Origin: Archivesica marissinica
Lineage: Eukaryota; Mollusca; Bivalvia; Venerida; Vesicomyidae
Direction: 5' to 3'
NCBI GenBank assembly: GCA_014843695.1
Contig: CM026390.1
Coordinates: 53,596,121-53,660,120 of the forward strand
DNA: 64,000 bases
Shown here: positions 39,464-50,490 of the stretch, piece by piece
How positions within the stretch are numbered: position 1 is the first letter of the stretch
Layout of the letters: each line of letters opens with the position of its first letter
The notes under the pieces: model-generated
What the model saw: only the letters and a program-made list of their open reading frames with translations
What the model was told of the DNA's origin: nothing
Database searches by the model: none
Program-made: the position numbers and the translations under genes

Positions 39464-39622
39464 TCCTACACGTAGACATCAACCGTTGTTCATTAGAGCT
39501 GTGTATACCTATACCTTTATTCTATCTTAAAACAAGCACACATTATCATTGATTGACTGTAGGCAGGGATGGACTTGTAGTATCGTGTTTTCGTGAATCA
39601 CCACTGTTGAGTGATACATAGT
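39464..39622 (+). other. Start of 3'UTR (inferred)
   Basis: Directly follows the stop. No poly(A) signal occurs close to it; first candidates are ATTAAA at 41078-41083 and AATAAA at 41673-41678 and 41773-41778, so the transcript may include the repeats below. Its end is unknown. Confidence 0.45.
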
Positions 39623-40928
39623 CAGCATGTGATGGTACTGTGGTGTGTTAGTCAGCATGCGATGATACTGTGGTGTGTTAGTCAGCATTCGCTGATACTG
39701 TTGTGTGTTAGTCAGCATGCGATGATACTGTAGTGTGTTAGTCAGCATGCGATGATACTGTTGTGTGTTAGTCAGCATTCGCTGGTACTGTGGTGTGTTA
39801 GTCAGCATGCGATGATACTGTGGTGTGTTAGTCAGCATTCGCTGGTACTGTGGTGTGTTAGTCAGCATGCGATGATACTGTTGTGCGTTAGTCAGCATTC
39901 GCTGGTACTGTGGTGTGATAGTCAGCATGCGATGATACTGTGGTGTGTTAGTCAGCATGCGATGATACTGTGGTGTGTTAGTCAGCATTCGATGATACTG
40001 TTGTGTGTTAGTCAGCATGCGATGATACTGTGGTGTGTTAGTCAGCATGCGATGATACTGTGGTGTGTTAGTCAGCATTCGATGATACTGTGGTGTGTTA
40101 GTCAGCATTCGCTGATACTGTGGTGTGTTAGTCAGCATGCGATGATACTGTGGTGTGTTAGTCAGCATTCGCTGGTACTGTGGTGTGTTAGTCAGCATTC
40201 GCTGGTACTGTGTGCTCATGTTATGTCACTCTGTTTGTTTTGTACAATGTGTTGTTTGTTCTGTTAGTGTCTAATATTGTTTGTTATATGATACAGTTAT
40301 TAAGACAGCATGTGATGGTACTGTGGTGTGTTAGTCAGCATGCGATGATACTGTGGTGTGTTAGTCAGCATTCGCTGATACTGTTGTGTGTTAGTCAGCA
40401 TGCGATGATACTGTAGTGTGTTAGTCAGCATGCGATGATACTGTTGTGTGTTAGTCAGCATTCGCTGGTACTGTGGTGTGTTAGTCAGCATGCGATGATA
40501 CTGTTGTGCGTTAGTCAGCATTCGCTGGTACTGTGGTGTGATAGTCAGCATGCGATGATACTGTGGTGTGTTAGTCAGCATGCGATGATACTGTGGTGTG
40601 TTAGTCAGCATTCGATGATACTGTTGTGTGTTAGTCAGCATGCGATGATACTGTGGTGTGTTAGTCAGCATTCGATGATACTGTGGTGTGTTAGTCAGCA
40701 TTCGCTGATACTGTGGTGTGTTAGTCAGCATTCGCTGATACTGTGGTGTGTTAGTCAGCATGCGATGATACTGTGGTGTGTTAGTCAGCATTCGCTGGTA
40801 CTGTGGTGTGTTAGTCAGCATTCGCTGGTACTGTGTGCTCATGTTATGTCACTCTGTTTGTTTTGTACAATGTGTTGTTTGTTCTGTTAGTGTCTAATAT
40901 TGTTTGTTATATGATACAGTTATTAAGA
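39623..40928 (+). repeat. 30-bp minisatellite plus flank, duplicated as a block
   Basis: Unit TGTTAGTCAGCATGCGATGA then TACTGTGGTG. Copy 1: array 39623-40212 with flank to 40305; copy 2: array 40306-40832 with flank to 40928. The order of variants is the same at the start of both, and the flank TGTGCTCATGTTATGTCACT through ATGATACAGTTATTAAGACA is repeated intact. Copy 2 has two units fewer. Confidence 0.95.
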
Positions 40929-41109
40929 CAGAGCTATTCATGAAATGTAGTTGCATTCTGTTATGTATATAATGAATATTTGTACATATGTTATAAACAT
41001 TTGTATGATTCTGTTCTATTGTCTTGTATATATAACATAACCTTGTGGGTTATATAGGGCAGTATTAGCCATGTAGATATTAAAAATGGTATATACAATA
41101 TTCCGTGCT

Positions 41110-41549
41110 TCATACTACGTATGCAATACACACACATAATACACACAATCCAGCACTTACACAGACTACTAGTGTGTAAAACAAATACACACATAATACA
41201 CACATAATACACACACGCGGACGCCAGCACTCGCACATAGTACTAGTGTGTAAAACAAATACACACATAATACACACACGCGGACGCCAGCACTCGCACA
41301 TAGTACTTGTGTGTAAAACAAATACACACACACACACGCGCGGACGCCAGCACTCGCACATAGTACTAGTGTGTAAAACAAATACACACGCGCGCGCGCG
41401 CGGACGCCAGCACTCGCACATAGTACTAGTGTGTAAAACAAATACACACACGCGGACGCCAGCACTCGCACATAGTACTAGTGTGTAAAACAAATACACA
41501 CACACGCGCGGACGCCAGCACTCACACATAGTACTAGTGTGTAAAACAA

Positions 41550-41596
<47 letters not shown>

Positions 41597-41640
41597 AGCA
41601 CTCACACATAGTACTAGTGTGTAAAACAAATATAGATGAG
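41110..41640 (+). repeat. Compound minisatellite with (CA)n/(CG)n blocks
   Basis: Unit GGACGCCAGCACTCGCACAT then AGTACTAGTGTGTAAAACAA and ATACACACA, about 8 copies, each with a variable CA/CG tract (CACGCGCGCGCGCGCGG at 41387-41403; a 40-bp CA run at about 41551-41589). Cys/Val-rich frames there are artefacts. Confidence 0.94.
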
Positions 41641-41672
41641 ACATTGTACAATTTTAATGAAAGAATTTGTAT

Positions 41673-41678
41673 AATAAA
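41673..41678 (+). terminator. Candidate poly(A) signal AATAAA
   Basis: First AATAAA downstream of the stop that I found, in AT-rich sequence after the repeats; another is at 41773. About 2.2 kb of 3'UTR would be implied. Not supported by any other evidence. Confidence 0.3.
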
Positions 41679-41987
41679 TTATTAAATGTTTTATATAATT
41701 GTTTCTGTCAATGTTTTTGCACAAATTTAGAACTGTCTGTTTTGCTACAATTCTGTTCTTAGAAGAAATGTTAATAAATCAAATATGAATTGTAAACTAT
41801 AAAGATGTATATCAGTTTGTATATTGATCTATGTTAGGTGTGTTAGAAATTTATGTAGTAATATGTACACACATTCTATGTTGAATATGATAAACATTTG
41901 TATATTAAATTGGACATATATCGGTGGGAATTGTTTGTGAAAAACAAGTCGGATGCATCTGTGTAGTATAAGACAACAGGGCAGACA

Positions 41988-42205
41988 AATCAGTTTGTCT
42001 TGCAATGTTTTGCTTAGAGACAATGGTATAAAAAGTAGAAATCAGTTTGTCTTGCAATGTTTTGCTTAGAGACAATGGTATAGAAAGTAGAAATCAGTTT
42101 GTCTTGCAATGTTTTGCTTAGAGACAATGGTATAGAAAGTAGAAATCGGTTGGTGTAGCAATGTTTTGCAGGGACACTACTGCTACAAAAAAGGGGAAAC
42201 AAATA
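41988..42205 (+). repeat. Minisatellite, 52-bp unit, about 4 copies
   Basis: Unit AAATCAGTTTGTCTTGCAAT then GTTTTGCTTAGAGACAATGG and TATAGAAAGTAG; the last copy is diverged. Confidence 0.9.
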
Positions 42206-42984
42206 AGTTAGTCTAGCATTGTTGGACTACATTTATAAAAAGGGAGGGGAAATAGATTGTTGAAGACATTTACAGTTTGTGTTCACACAAATATATGTAG
42301 ATACTGGTTGCGCGGTGTGTAAGTGGATGGGCCTGTATCAGTATTTAAGAGGATACAGTAAATGTACGCACTACTAATGAATTGGAAGCGTGTTCCAAGC
42401 AATTACATTACAAGAGAGATCTGGCAAATTTGGGAATTATTTCTTGAAGGAGGGAATATGCCAGTGTTAGATAAATAATGTTGCATACACTGGTGACGTG
42501 GAATTTTTCTGTGTGTGTAAATTATATAGACCCGTTAAAGTGGGTAAATCAAGAACTTTCCATAAAACGTAAGGATGCGTATACGTAAATGGGAGTGTTC
42601 TTGTTTTGTTGTATTTAACATGTTAGCAGAATATTGTAACTGCACTGCTTGTTCAGTTATCTTTATTCTGAGAAATATGTCCAAATTTGGTTAGAATATG
42701 CAGCTTACTGTAATATTAATAAGGAACTTCTGTTTATGTTATAATCAACACTAAATGACAATGAAACATCGTAACTCAATCTGTTGATATCTTTCTGCTA
42801 ATCACTGTATTGTACATAAATAAAATGCCAGGTTAGTAAAACATTCTTAGCTAGTAATACACATGGTCTATAACAATACCTGTGGTTACTGCCAAGAGTG
42901 TTTTATGAAGTTAGTATTATGTAAGAAGTGTATTCTAACTAAATTTAATGAAAGAAACATTGTACATATATTTTCAAGCATTCA
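42206..42984. other. Non-coding, no feature seen
   Basis: AT-rich single-copy-looking sequence, no plausible coding frame, repeat or RNA gene noticed. Confidence 0.6.
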
Positions 42985-43138
42985 TATGATGTAGAGTGCA
43001 CATGCAGATGTAGAGTGCACATGCAGATGTAGAGTGCACATGCAGATGTAGAGTGCACATGCATATGTAGAGTGCACATGCAGGTGTAGAGTGCACATGC
43101 AGATGTAGAGTGCAGATGTAGAGTGCACATGCACTGAA
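42985..43138 (+). repeat. Minisatellite, 19-bp unit
   Basis: Unit ATGTAGAGTGCACATGCAG, about 8 copies; contains TGCAC/GTGCA, so short hairpins are possible. Confidence 0.93.
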
Positions 43139-43365
43139 GTAAGCTAATCACTTTAAACTGCTGTTGTTCAGTATTTGTTTTATAAATTTTGATAATGCGT
43201 GGACATGTATTGTGGCAGAATGTTGTTTGTGTTTGAGCAATTTATTGTGGAGGGTACAACAATATGGTTTAGCATTGCATGCTACTTGGTATTCCATGTG
43301 CTGAGATACGAGGAAGTATTGTACGTATGTCAATATGTGATTGCTGAGAATATATGTACAGTGTC

Positions 43366-43475
43366 CCGGGGGTACTAGCCTCCTACAAACTACATGGGGG
43401 TACTAGCCTCCTACATGGGGGTACTAGCCTCCTACATGGGAGTACTAGCCTCCTACATGGGAGTACTATACTCCA
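43366..43475 (+). repeat. Short tandem repeat, about 21-bp unit
   Basis: GGGGGTACTAGCCTCCTACA repeats about 5 times, with a spacer in the first unit. Confidence 0.85.
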
Positions 43476-44046
43476 ACAAGCTAACAAAACAACTACCAAA
43501 ATCTGTCTGAAATTAATGATTTCTATCTACAGCAATATCCAGGTTTTTTGTTCTCTAAACGTCTAAACATGTGTTTTATTCCTAATACTAGGAGGGAACA
43601 GTACTTGTGATGTTCCTGGAAGTGACCGTTATTACAATAGACATATCCAATAGTGAAACCCATACAAGTTCTGGGTCTGGAGTAGAATAAAAGGAAATAC
43701 TTGATATGTGAATATGTTACGACATCTTACCACACATATGACAGCTTTTGTCTGGAATATAAATAAATTGATGGGTGTTTTATAAAAAAATAAAATTGTG
43801 ACTACATTTTCAGCTTGATAGAATGTTGTGATTAGAAATCGTGTAGTTTCAATAAATGATTTTGGTGATTATTTTGTTAGGCCTAGGCTATGAAATACAG
43901 TATGTGTCAATGCCTGAGGCATTTTAGAATACTATTGCATGTATGCTATATTTTTCATTATAGAGTATACATGCAATATGTGAGAGATACTGAAAGTGGA
44001 ACAAACAGATTATAGTTGCATTTATATATACACTGAAATGTAGGTC
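43476..44046. other. Non-coding, no feature seen
   Basis: AT-rich; no coding frame or repeat recognised. Confidence 0.6.
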
Positions 44047-44279
44047 AAGGCGTCCGCCTACGGAGCGGGAGGTCGAAGGTTCGAATCTCGTCAGGGGTTC
44101 GTTCTGATATGGGCGGTTGGTGAGCCGCCAGCTAGTTAAATAATGGTTGCCGATTGCCTACCAGCCTGACATACAAGCATAGGATTCGGGAAGTACTGAT
44201 GTTCATAAAAAGAGGTGTCTCGTAAGTCAGAAATGGCTGGCCCTTTAAATAGGGTTGACACTATAACTTTACTTATATA
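44047..44279 (+). mobile_element. tRNA-derived SINE, family D, 5' truncated
   Basis: Begins at AAGGCGTCCGCCTACGGAGC, missing the start of box A; box B GGTTCGAATCTC is intact. It has about 55 bp (TTCGGGAAGTACTGATGTTC and onward) that the copy at 15719 lacks, so it is the longer version. Confidence 0.87.
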
Positions 44280-46313
44280 GGAAATACGGAAACAAACAAA
44301 ACCAATAACAGATAATGTTTCACGTTTTTGAAGATTCTGACGTTTGTTAAAAATTTGAATTCCTAAAATAAGAACAGGGAAATAGCCAGTCCAACTTACA
44401 TGTGGAGTATTATGATATTTGCATACTAGACTTTGTTTGTTCTGCATTCAGACCATAGTCAGTTCTGTGAAGTCTGTATCCTACAAGAGTCGTATATGTG
44501 TTGCACAAGCGAATTAACCATGTCACATGATTCTATAGTTACCTTCCATAGAAAGCAGAGAACGGATGCTGTACTGTTGACCCATTAACTAAGCAGTAAT
44601 GTCGCTTCACGCTGTAACAAGGACTAAGTAGACTCGCCATACGAGGTCTGTAAGCAATCAGAACCCGCAACAAGGCTAAATCTATTTCATGAGGATATCA
44701 CTTTGTATGCGATTTAATTAGTACAGTTCAGAGCATTTCTCACGTTTGCCTTAATTGGGCTTAAATGGAAATTGGCTTGTATAATTAACTCATTACGTGA
44801 AAGTCTTTTTGCTGAAATAAGTATGGAAATTTGCTTGCCTGATAATAATAGCATAATGGAAAGATTGATTCATCACAGAAATTTATAAATAAATTTCTTT
44901 CTCAAAATGTTACCTGCAATAAATCTATATCTTTGAACTATTTGTTTAGCAGAGATATTAGGATTGAATCAATATGGAGAAGTCGTTGTATGCTATGTAA
45001 TCTACTTGTTTACCGTGATACTGGAGGTTTGTTATGTACATTACCCGGTAGTATGTGGTATTGTTACTGGAGTCATAGCTTTATGTAACTAGAAACCTGT
45101 TGCATAAAAATGTTACCACTTCTGACATTTCATATATAGGCATGAGCCAGGTTTGAAACCCACAACGCTATAGTGACATCGCTTAGCAACAACAAAAATC
45201 CGAGTACTCTACCATTAGATACCAATACTTGAATTAATGTTGAGTTTGTGAATCACACACCTCTTATAGGTTACAGGCTTCTGGAACTGCTGTTTTACCA
45301 CCAAACTGGACATCAAATGTCCCGTGCAACAGTTTGGGTTATGACTAGATATGCCGTGCGTTTGGCACAACAAGTTTATAACCGTTATATAATTGTTGTG
45401 CTAAATGGACGATAGTTGATTTGGGGATTTTTGGTAAATATATTAATTGTGAACCTCCATCTAGGTGATCAAGGTGTAATTAGTTAACTCTATGCCAAAT
45501 TTATGTTTCATTTCTAGAATTTGTTTACTGTTGTAGTATACATGTATGTAGAAACAACCCAGATTTGGTTTCATAAAATCAGTGTTTTTTTTTATCGATT
45601 GGAGATATTAAGAAAAACAGAGATGTTAAGTTAGTTTTATTTAAATCATTCAGGTATACAGAATGCACTTTAGTTCCAGTGAAGAATATTAACGAGAGCA
45701 GTTATAACTTAATCTTTTAAAGTCTCTTTATACACATTTTTATATCTTCAAATAGAAAAATAAATCATCTGCAAATTGACCCTAGTGTTTATATTGGCAA
45801 GCAACCATCAAGATGATTTAGTAATATGTCAATAACGGGAAATCGTTTACAAATATTAATTTCACCTCCGAAAAAAACAACCCAAAAACAGTTCATTTAT
45901 GATCTTTAAAACTAACATAAAATCTTAATGACTTACTATTCACAAAAGGAAAGCTTGAACACTAATCACTATATGTAACCATTTGCCTCTTGGAACAGCA
46001 CATGCTAAATGAAGGCATAAGGACGTCTTTTAGATTCACACTTAACAGAAGGGGTAAACTCCAGTCTTTAAGCTGCTTTTCTTGTTTTCATTTTCAGTCG
46101 TTACACTCAGAGTTTGCTAAATGTGTGTATATTTTAAATAGAATGAAAACTAATCATGTTAAATGGTTCTCCTGCAGTTACCAAATATTGGCTTGATACT
46201 ACATTGTAATACACAAAATATTGTGAAATAAATTTTACTGGTATTGGTAATTATAGGAAAAAGAGGCTTTTTTTTGTTCTGTTACTTTTATGTATTGCTT
46301 TGATAGTACTGAC
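44280..46313. other. Non-coding, no feature seen
   Basis: About 2 kb of AT-rich sequence. Short open frames (for example 45990-46196) have no domain, no splice context and no neighbours in phase. Confidence 0.6.
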
Positions 46314-46323
46314 TTCTAATCAC

Positions 46324-46608
46324 AGGCATTCGAAGGCGCATACCCTGAAACACCACTGCCCCTGGTTACTACACCCCAGCACCATGTTACAACCCCCAAA
46401 TAGTCAAAATACATTGTAACATCAATCAAATATCATTTCTAGTCAAAAACACATTCCTGACAACATTTATTTTTGTGTGTGTGTGTGTTTACTTTTTTTA
46501 TACTAGAAATGCTACAATGTATTTAGACTATTTTGGGTTGTAACGTGGTTCTGGTGTGTAGTAACCCGGGGGGAGAGGGGGTCCAGTGTATGCTCCGAAT
46601 GCCTGTTT
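46324..46608. mobile_element. Foldback MITE with 10-bp direct repeats
   Basis: Arms of about 115 bp: AGGCATTCGAAGGCGCATAC, GGTTACTACACCCCAGCACC and CAAATAGTCAAAATACATTG pair with the right arm ending CGAATGCCTG. Flanked by TTCTAATCAC at 46314-46323 and 46609-46618. Centre has a (GT)n run. No coding capacity; superfamily uncertain. Confidence 0.8.
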
Positions 46609-46618
46609 TTCTAATCAC

Positions 46619-47507
46619 CTAGTATATAAGCTTGAATCATATATAGTAGTGTATTATTGTATTACTCAGTGATTTTATATATATTTGTCTTTAGATACTC
46701 GCATTCCAACAAATTGTCCAGTTTTGTATGGTGTTCCCCTTCCCAAACTTGGTGTCCTTGTTCTAGTCCCAGACCAGCAGGAGTTCAGCATTCTTTCAGT
46801 ACATTGTAGCATATTACATTAGTTTTAAATATTAATGCCATTATCTGATCATTGTTAATTGATAATTATTATACAGATACAATTATTGATTGGTATTTAA
46901 TACACATTTAAAAATGTTAATGTAAACTCTTGTAAAATGTAACCTCGTTTATTTCTCAATCAAATAATGTGGTTTTGTGTTGAGCGTTCTAAATATACAA
47001 ATTAAATAAGTTTACCTGTATATGCACTTTTAATACACCAACCTGTCACCAAAATCACATGGGTGGGGTAAAATGTTACATGTAGAGAGGCTCATCACAT
47101 CTTGTTCAGCATAATCTGTTCATACTCTATGCTGAACATCTTGTATCAATTATTTCTGTTCATAATTCTTTATCATTAATAGTTCACCTGAACCGAAAGC
47201 TCGTGACTTTTGTCCATCAACATCTGCCTTGTATACGCAGTAGCAATGGATTTTATTCAAACTTGGTCTATGAATAAACCTTGGTTTTTTTTCGATAATC
47301 CATCATTTCCATCTTAAAAGTTGCTCACTATGTCAACCTGAATGAAAGACCCTAATATGTCCTTTCCTCGTTAACCATTGATGAAATGTTACCAAATTTA
47401 GTCTGAACATGATTACAAGAACTTCTAAGAAGATTTCTATCAAGTATGTTCAGGTGTAGAAACCTGTGATCAAAATCCAGATGAACTACACATAAAACGC
47501 TCATTAA
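46619..47507. other. Non-coding, one small hairpin
   Basis: Only GTTCAGCATAATCTGTTCAT then ACTCTATGCTGAAC (47104-47137) stands out, a short hairpin. No gene seen. Confidence 0.6.
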
Positions 47508-47745
47508 CCCATTCAACCCCAAGTAACTAACATGGACTGGTGCGTGATATTTTCAGACCAATAAATTAATAAGAAAATTACCTTTGGACCAGTTCATTTA
47601 TCAAAATGGGTAATTTTATCTAAAAATAGTAATAATTATTACTGGCAAAAAAGTGCAGATCCTGATGAGACGGCTCGTCATGAGCCGGCTCATCTGGATC
47701 TACACTTTTCATAAGCCTATTTAGAGGCCTGTGGGGTTGAAAGGG
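47508..47745 (-). mobile_element. piggyBac-like MITE, copy 3 (inverted)
   Basis: TTAA (47504-47507), CCCATTCAACCCCAAGTAAC at the left, GGGGTTGAAAGGG at the right, TTAA (47746-47749). 238 bp. Orientation opposite to copies 1 and 2. Central palindrome GACGGCTCGTCATGAGCCGG. Confidence 0.92.
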
Positions 47746-47749
47746 TTAA

Positions 47750-49240
47750 TCAAGTTTTGTAAGATTATTGTTGCCACTGGTGACATCTGATTCCAACTGC
47801 TTTTTCATTTACAAACTCTCCTACATTTTACTCACAACCGCCATATACGTATCTTCAAGATTAAAAATAATTGTAGTAGAATGAAAATGCGAGGTAAAAC
47901 CCCAATAAAACCCAATACACACTGTAGGAACCCTTTAGTTTTGACCCAATTCTATTGAAACCATTTCTGTAATAAAAGTTGGTCAAATAAGTGAAACTCC
48001 TTGTAAACACGATTCCGTTTCTAATTTTGAGCCAATAATATTCAAGTTTGGTCACAAGTAACATTTTGATGACAGTTTGCTTCCTTTCAATAATTGGGAA
48101 AATAAGTATAATCTATCGGGCATTAGGTAAAATTAAAGCACTTTACTTGTAAACATAGTACCAACTCTATGTTTGGTACAGTTACTTTGTTGTAACATAC
48201 GTTGTAATGATAGCTGGGTTCTTCTTCATAATCCTACATTGCTGTTAATAACCTAGGTCACTAGGTCAGATTAAGCACTGCACAATTTGTTCAAACTTGA
48301 TGACAAGGTATATTTTGATTAAAGTTTGGTTCCCTTCAGTAAACTAGCTCACTAGATTAAATTAAGAGTGATGTGGTCAATTTTATGGATGTGTCTTGTG
48401 AGTTTAATCAATATTTCCAGATATTACCGCTACAAACAAACCACTGCTTAAATAATAAGAGAGTGGCTAGAGTCAAATTGTTTCCAGTAATTCTCATGCT
48501 ATATATATATAACATATAAGGACACATTTCTCTGTCAGCAAGTTGAGAGGATATGGGAAGCTATCTCTCGAGCACATGTACAACATAATGTTGCACTATA
48601 CGTGTTATACCCTGACCTGGCAATACCTGAAGGTGGATAAATTGTTGGAATGGGAGTAGACTAATGCAAGAAGATATATGCTGCAAGAAAACATGTGTTT
48701 ATCTGTGGAGATGGTTGTACCCAGGTGTCACTTCTTTACTGTATATAATAGACGAGGGGCATCTGGTGTCTCTCGTCACCTCTGGCACCGGCTGTCAGGT
48801 GTGGGCTAGCACAAATTTACTAAGAATTATGAAACTTTTGATCTACCTGTGTTAGTGGATGATCAGGTACAGTTGAATTGGTAGTTACGAGATTTATATC
48901 ATCTGGACATCCAAATCTGTCTGTATTGCATTCTAGGGGGTTCAGTTCAGAATATGAATTGACATTAGAGGAAGAGTTGTGTTGATACCATTTTGGGACT
49001 GTTCCGTTTCTCCTCTCGCAGTTTCATAAAGTTACATGATTGTGTTGTTTTAAACAGTTGTGAAGAGAAAAAATTGGGACAGATAGCATATGTACGTTAT
49101 ACCAGTAACGGTTTTTATCTGGAATGCATATATATCATCACGCTTGTTATATGTATAACATAGTATATTAGATTGATATTTCATTGATTAGGCAAAAATA
49201 TGTTGTTTTTACTTTTTTTGTTGATAACCAGTAGTATATA
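47750..49240. other. Non-coding, no gene supported
   Basis: About 1.5 kb, AT-rich. The frame at 48664-48855 was considered and rejected for lack of any domain or splice context. Confidence 0.55.
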
Positions 49241-49465
49241 GTGGTCCAGCGTTCGTGGTCCAGTGGTAGAGCATCGGATTTGGAATCGAACGGTCCCGGG
49301 TTCGATACTCGGTCAGGCCACGTATGTAGTGTCATTGAGCAAGGCACATCACACACATTGCTTAGTACTGGTTAATCGCTTAGGTCGGCTAAGCCTGCCC
49401 AGGAAAAACATGTCTAAGTCCCCTCGAGGGGTTTGACATTAAAGGAACATACATACATACATACA
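49241..49465 (+). mobile_element. tRNA-derived SINE, family F, full length
   Basis: Box A TGGTAGAGCATCGG at 49264, box B GGTTCGATACT at 49299-49309, body GCAAGGCACATCACACACAT and AAGCCTGCCCAGGAAAAACA, a CCCCTCGAGGGG hairpin, and a (CATA)n tail. The most intact copy of the family here. Confidence 0.9.
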
Positions 49466-50490
49466 GGGAATACAACTGAAAATATTGAGCATAGAATAAC
49501 AATGTGTAGTGTTCTGATCCATTCATTTAAAGTTGCAATGATAATCAGTATAGTGGTTGGATATCTGATGTTAAACAACATTGCTGTCATATGTTACTTT
49601 AACAGATGGAGGGGAAATTCGTACATGGCCATTTGCAGAAAGAACACAAAACAATCGAGAGTCTAACTTCTTGTCATAATGTTTATGTTAAAATCTAAAA
49701 ATATATTTTATGATTAAGCCAATATCAGAAATATGTTTCCAGGTCATACCGATGTAGGCTGGATATAATATACATGGGTATCCAGTCACCTTTCTACCTA
49801 GTTTGTTAAGAATCGTTGCGCAGCACCATAATATTTTATGCCGCTTTGCACTGAAATAATATTTGAATAATAACGACAAATATGTAATCAATACAGTTTA
49901 TCTTTGAATTTTCATTAAAATCGGGTGCGTTTTCTATAAAATTAAATAAGAGAATCTCAATATATTTTAGCCTTAACAAAAATGTCAATCCATTGTAGTT
50001 AGTAACCAATGGATACAAGACAGCAATAGGTATAATAAGATATGTTTTCCTGTTAGCAGCATATGTATTCTTGTATGTATTTTGTATGTATTCTTGTATG
50101 AAATGAACTATTGCATTTTCCTTCAGCAGGGAAGCATATGTTCTACTGAAACAAGGGCCTCTGTGTAAGAACATTCATAAGGAACGAGGTACACGTACAT
50201 TTCATGGTGGTTTTGGAAAGACAACAGATACTTGGTCTAGTTTGTAAAACAGAAAAATCTGTGAGCTTTTCATCTTCGTCTACAAGATACTGATAGACGG
50301 CACTAATCTATGGTGCATATTATGGTCATATGAACTAGCTGAATGAAGTGCATTAGATGTTTTATTATTGGGAGTGTTATTATAACATAGATTACTATTT
50401 AGTGCAAATAGGTCTATTACAAACAAGATATCCGAGCATTTGATATTGATGTGCAGCAGTTGGTTTATGATGGTGACTCACTCCCTGTGT
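49466..50490. other. Non-coding, no gene supported
   Basis: AT-rich. The minus-strand frame at 49836-50174 has no recognisable domain. Confidence 0.55.

Larger units (their letters stand above)
36633..39173 (+). other. Intron 23
   Basis: Mostly repeats: a short dispersed block (36845-36893), a possible BED-finger fragment (37352-37440), a minus-strand SINE head (37736-37798), the uninterrupted dispersed repeat (37855-38140), a piggyBac-like MITE (38252-38494) and an 84-bp minisatellite (38499-39150). Confidence 0.85.

Noticed and set aside
39527..40890. Open frames on both strands over the 30-bp arrays
   Set aside because: Product of the 30-bp period; downstream of the PARP stop and not joined by any splice signal I could find.
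48664..48855. 63-codon frame as a small gene
   Set aside because: No domain, signal peptide or splice partner recognised; surrounding sequence looks non-coding.
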